A stretch of 35,090 bases of DNA from an uncultured Chthonomonas sp. (GTDB lineage Bacteria; Armatimonadota; Chthonomonadetes; Chthonomonadales; Chthonomonadaceae): the NCBI GenBank assembly GCA_903821495.1, contig CAIJLM010000263.1:1-35090 (forward strand), given 5' to 3'. The stretch's first letter is position 1. Every line of letters begins with the position of its first letter. The position numbers and the translations under genes were made by a program. Positions 32,450 to 35,090 of this stretch are shown here, one piece after another. The notes below the pieces were generated by a model. It was not told where the DNA came from. It ran no database searches and saw nothing but the letters and a program-made list of their open reading frames with translations.

Positions 32450-33820
32450 CTATTCGTTAGTTGTAACGCTCGCTAAGGAGGTATCAGGAGGGGGCGGCAA
32501 GCGCTTTCGCTTTGTTTTTTCCCCTGTCAATAGGTTTGGGATATGGAAGACAAAAGCGACCATCAGAACGCCGTGCAGGTGAATCAGGAGGTTGTGCCAT
32601 GTCGCCGCCACTACCATGATATAGACTCCATAGCGCGTCACATAGTATCTTTCGTCTGGGTCTGGAATAACTCTCCAAGACCTTGCTAGGGCGGAAATCA
32701 TAATCCCTATGAAGATAAGCATATTTATCCAACCGATTTCGCCAAACAGCAGAACGTAGGTGTTGTGCGCCCCCAAGTACACGCCTGGAGATACCTGTGT
32801 AACTCCCTCCTTAAATTGAAAAAACCCTTTACCATACCAAGGTTGTGAATACGCTTTCGTCAAAGAGTCGGACAAAACGCCGAATCGCCCCTTGTACCCC
32901 TGCCTCTGGTCGGAGACATTTTGGAATCTCTGAAATTTGGGGTTATGTTGTAGCGTATCGAGGTTGACGAGAATCAGCGTCATTAATATGGATATCGCCA
33001 CCCCTATTTTTGCGAACGTCGTGGCGACTCGCCTGTAGTCTCCCGCCTGCCACTGGAGTATGGCTCGCCGGGCGACGGCGAAAATAAGAGCGAGTATTAA
33101 CATATACTGCGAAGTGCGGCAGAAAGTTAAATAGATTGCTACTAAACCGAATATTCGCGAGAAAAACGCGAGGCGCGGATTCGCCCATACCGAAAAATAG
33201 AGGCAACCCACGAAGACGTAGCTCGCGGCGTTGGGGTTCGTGAAGATACCGGAATAGCGTCCTACGTTTTCCAGATTGAGGAGAGATTTTTTGTCTAGCA
33301 CGAGAAAGGCGTAGTACTGTGGATAGCGATAGCCCAGTAAAGAGATGAGAGTGTTCAGAATCAAGCCTATCTGAAGACCGTTCGCAAATATCCTCAGCTC
33401 TTTTTTGCCTGCCAGCGCCGCCGCGCAGGCGTAAACAGTCACCATTTCGCGAGCGTAGCTACGAAACGCCTCAAACAGCATCGGAGCCTTATCCTCTAAA
33501 ACCAGAATGCCCCAAAGGTGATAGAGTGTCAGAAAGCCGGTTAGTATATGAATATACCGCACTCTCCACCAGAACGTTCTATCTCTAATCATACATATAT
33601 ACAGCCCGATGATGTACGTGGCGAGATAGCCGTAGATGATGATAAGAGTGCGTCCGCCAATCCACTCCAAAAACCCCGTAAACACGAATGCGAGTACAAA
33701 GCAGAACAGGATGCGAATCCGTTCTACGATATTCGCGCCCCAGTAGTAGCGGTAGAGGCGTGAGAATGGGTTTTGCGTGTAGCGATGCGGTATAGGGCTA
33801 TGGAGGGTTTCTGTACTCAT
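32450..33820 (-). CDS. O-antigen ligase / polysaccharide polymerase family membrane protein
   Basis: A 456-residue integral membrane protein with about ten to twelve helices (e.g. ILFCFVLAFVFTGFLEWIG, TLIIIYGYLATYIIGLYICM, LILALIFAVA, VAISILMTLILVNLD, INMLIFIGIMISALA, VYIMVVAATWHNLLIHLHG). A large periplasmic loop before the last helices contains RFGVLSDSLTKAYSQPWYGKGFFQF and then GAHNTYVLLFGEIGWINMLIF. The 'G.....HN.yl....E.G..g....' segment is the Wzy_C signature of WaaL ligases and Wzy polymerases. YSGIFTNPNAAS matches the family's second conserved loop. It probably polymerises exopolysaccharide repeat units or ligates them to a carrier in the inner membrane. It lies 62 bases after the flippase gene. 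Confidence 0.85.
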   Translation of the reverse strand: MSTETLHSPIPHRYTQNPFSRLYRYYWGANIVERIRILFCFVLAFVFTGFLEWIGGRTLIIIYGYLATYIIGLYICMIRDRTFWWRVRYIHILTGFLTLYHLWGILVLEDKAPMLFEAFRSYAREMVTVYACAAALAGKKELRIFANGLQIGLILNTLISLLGYRYPQYYAFLVLDKKSLLNLENVGRYSGIFTNPNAASYVFVGCLYFSVWANPRLAFFSRIFGLVAIYLTFCRTSQYMLILALIFAVARRAILQWQAGDYRRVATTFAKIGVAISILMTLILVNLDTLQHNPKFQRFQNVSDQRQGYKGRFGVLSDSLTKAYSQPWYGKGFFQFKEGVTQVSPGVYLGAHNTYVLLFGEIGWINMLIFIGIMISALARSWRVIPDPDERYYVTRYGVYIMVVAATWHNLLIHLHGVLMVAFVFHIPNLLTGEKTKRKRLPPPPDTSLASVTTNE

Positions 33821-33882
33821 TGAGGTTTCTTTTTAAGGCTAGGCTCTGTGTTGTTTTAACTTAGCGTGTAGTGGCGTTGGAC

Positions 33883-35090
33883 TTATCGCCCTGTGTTGGA
33901 GGCGGAGAGAGCGACTCTACGCGCCTTTAGTTTGCCTTTCAGCCATTTCTGAGGCTCCTGCACCGCGGAGGTGAAAAGGGCGCTCAAAGGCTCTTTCGTA
34001 TGAATACGATAGAGATAGAGAACCGTTAGGGCGGATACCCAGTAGGCTACGGAGGAGGCTATCGCCGCCCCCACGATGTGAAATTTTGGAATTAGCGCAA
34101 AGTCTAGTATCACCGTCGCGACTAGCCCGCTCATCGTCGCGTGAGCGCTCGCCTGCGGCTTCCCTAGCCCCGCCATCAGCGCCATCAACATCTGCGCGAT
34201 GGCGTAGCCCAACATACCCGGCAGAAGCCATAGCGCAGGGGGAACCGCCTGTATGTTGTGCTTGCCATAGTACCAAGGCATGAACCAAGGCAGGACGATA
34301 AAGGCGAGTAGAATGCCAACAGAGGTCAGTGCGAACGCCATGCCCAGCATCAGTCCCGGCAGTCTCTTTCGCTCCTCCTCGGATGCGCCCGCGATTTTGG
34401 GCTGAAGCACCGCCGCCATAGAACTCGGTATATAGAGCAGGAGTTCCGCCATAGAGGTCGCAATCGCATAGAGACCCGTGAGCGTGGAGTTTAGTAGCGT
34501 GTTCACAAGAAGCGCGTCCAGGCGGTTGTTTAGGTTCTGAGCCAGTTTTGCGAGGCACGATTTCAGCCCATAGTGAAGGTAGGTCGCCTTCCAGTCTTCG
34601 GGTAACTGCCAGTGATAGACAAGATTGTGCTTTTTGCGTAGTACGAAGAACGCGTATATCGCCGCTAATGCGATAGAGCCTATCTGGAGGTACATGATGT
34701 TGACTGAGCTTACAATACTACCGACGCTCATGCCCCTATGCGTTATCCAGACAGGAGCCAAAACCCCCACCTGAAAAAGATAGGGCAGTACAAAGGCGTT
34801 ATTGCGGGAGCGAAAATCCATTAAAGCGTGAAGCGTGTCCGTCACGAAGCCATGAAAGAGTACGACAACGCACTGTACGCAGGAGGAGATGACTATGGCT
34901 AGAGCGATTCCGTTGAATATATATCTGTGCGCGAACGTTTCGAGTAAGAAGTAGGCGATAACGATAACGAAAGGCATTCCGAGCAGAAAGCGCAGACTTA
35001 TGGCGACGGAGTCTTTGAGCGTCTGCACTCTGTCTTCATTCTTGTTGACATTGTAGATAATCGCGCTTGTAACGCCTAGCGAAGCCAGAG
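33883..35090 (-). CDS. Wzx-type polysaccharide flippase (5' part outside window)
   Basis: The frame is open to the right edge of the window, so the start lies beyond 35090; a GTG at 35028 is internal, since LASLGVTSAIIYNVNKNEDR upstream of it is typical of the family. The visible part, about 402 residues, has around ten to eleven membrane helices (LLGMPFVIVIAYFLLETFA, IAIVISSCVQCVVVLFHG, IMYLQIGSIALAAIYAFFVL and others). It contains HYGLKSCLAKLAQNLNNRLDALLVNTLL, the characteristic 'yglks.l......l..r.D.llv......'.., and GLYAIATSMAELLLYIPSSMAAVLQPKIA of MATE/Wzx polysaccharide exporters. It would move lipid-linked repeat units across the inner membrane for the neighbouring polymerase-like protein. 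Confidence 0.85.
   Translation of the reverse strand, partial: LASLGVTSAIIYNVNKNEDRVQTLKDSVAISLRFLLGMPFVIVIAYFLLETFAHRYIFNGIALAIVISSCVQCVVVLFHGFVTDTLHALMDFRSRNNAFVLPYLFQVGVLAPVWITHRGMSVGSIVSSVNIMYLQIGSIALAAIYAFFVLRKKHNLVYHWQLPEDWKATYLHYGLKSCLAKLAQNLNNRLDALLVNTLLNSTLTGLYAIATSMAELLLYIPSSMAAVLQPKIAGASEEERKRLPGLMLGMAFALTSVGILLAFIVLPWFMPWYYGKHNIQAVPPALWLLPGMLGYAIAQMLMALMAGLGKPQASAHATMSGLVATVILDFALIPKFHIVGAAIASSVAYWVSALTVLYLYRIHTKEPLSALFTSAVQEPQKWLKGKLKARRVALSASNTGR

Overview
The window reads as chromosomal DNA from a free-living Gram-negative-type bacterium with GC in the mid-fifties by eye. Armatimonadota (Chthonomonas-like) is my best guess. It rests on family content: a degenerate H-X9-DG-type pseudopilin-like protein, a CRTAC/ASPIC lipoprotein coupled to a TPR protein, parallel beta-helix proteins, GH31, Uma2-type nucleases and a DNA polymerase I with a vestigial proofreading domain. 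This is inference; there is no rRNA or other decisive marker. Most genes lie on the minus strand in closely spaced runs. Several start codons are TTG or GTG, each chosen because a Shine-Dalgarno sequence sits at the right distance.

Left part (1-6361). The first 98 bases hold the C-terminal tail of a transposase-like protein. A secreted protein of unknown function (252-1304, plus) converges on, and overlaps, a minus-strand chain read from 6361 down to 1264: malate dehydrogenase, a VWA/MIDAS protein, a Gfo/Idh/MocA oxidoreductase, a YkgJ-type cysteine-cluster protein, a PD-(D/E)XK-like protein and a MobA/MocA-like nucleotidyltransferase.

Middle left (6427-16143, minus). An ABC-type ATPase and a TOPRIM-like DUF4276-type protein form a two-gene cassette that resembles OLD/PARIS-type defence pairs. 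It is inserted behind a GH31 glycosidase and ahead of mdh. Further upstream are NAD-type isocitrate dehydrogenase (TTG start), polA, and a TPR plus multi-pass membrane protein.

Centre (16177-18907, plus). A ZTP (pfl) riboswitch precedes purH. Its 3' strand can instead pair into an intrinsic terminator, so the leader reads as a transcriptional ON switch for the purine pathway. An Uma2-family nuclease with its own strong sigma-70 promoter follows.

Middle right (18945-25777, minus). There is a lipoprotein with a DUF6438-like domain, preceded by a secreted protein of unknown function. Next is a compact operon bounded by a TATAAT promoter near 25170 and a U-rich terminator near 20600: ABC-2-type permease, pseudopilin-like protein and a YyaL/SSP411 thioredoxin-domain protein. 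A small exported Spy/CpxP-like protein lies divergent from the plus-strand CRTAC/ASPIC lipoprotein and TPR pair (26015-28890).

Right part (28905-35090, minus). This holds a DinB-like protein, an exported ankyrin-repeat gene that appears frameshifted into a downstream ORF, a beta-helix protein, an O-antigen-ligase/polymerase-like membrane protein and a Wzx-type flippase cut by the window edge. The last three look like one edge of an exopolysaccharide locus. Three imperfect GC-rich palindromes of similar design lie in intergenic gaps. I saw no tRNA, rRNA, CRISPR array or complete insertion sequence.
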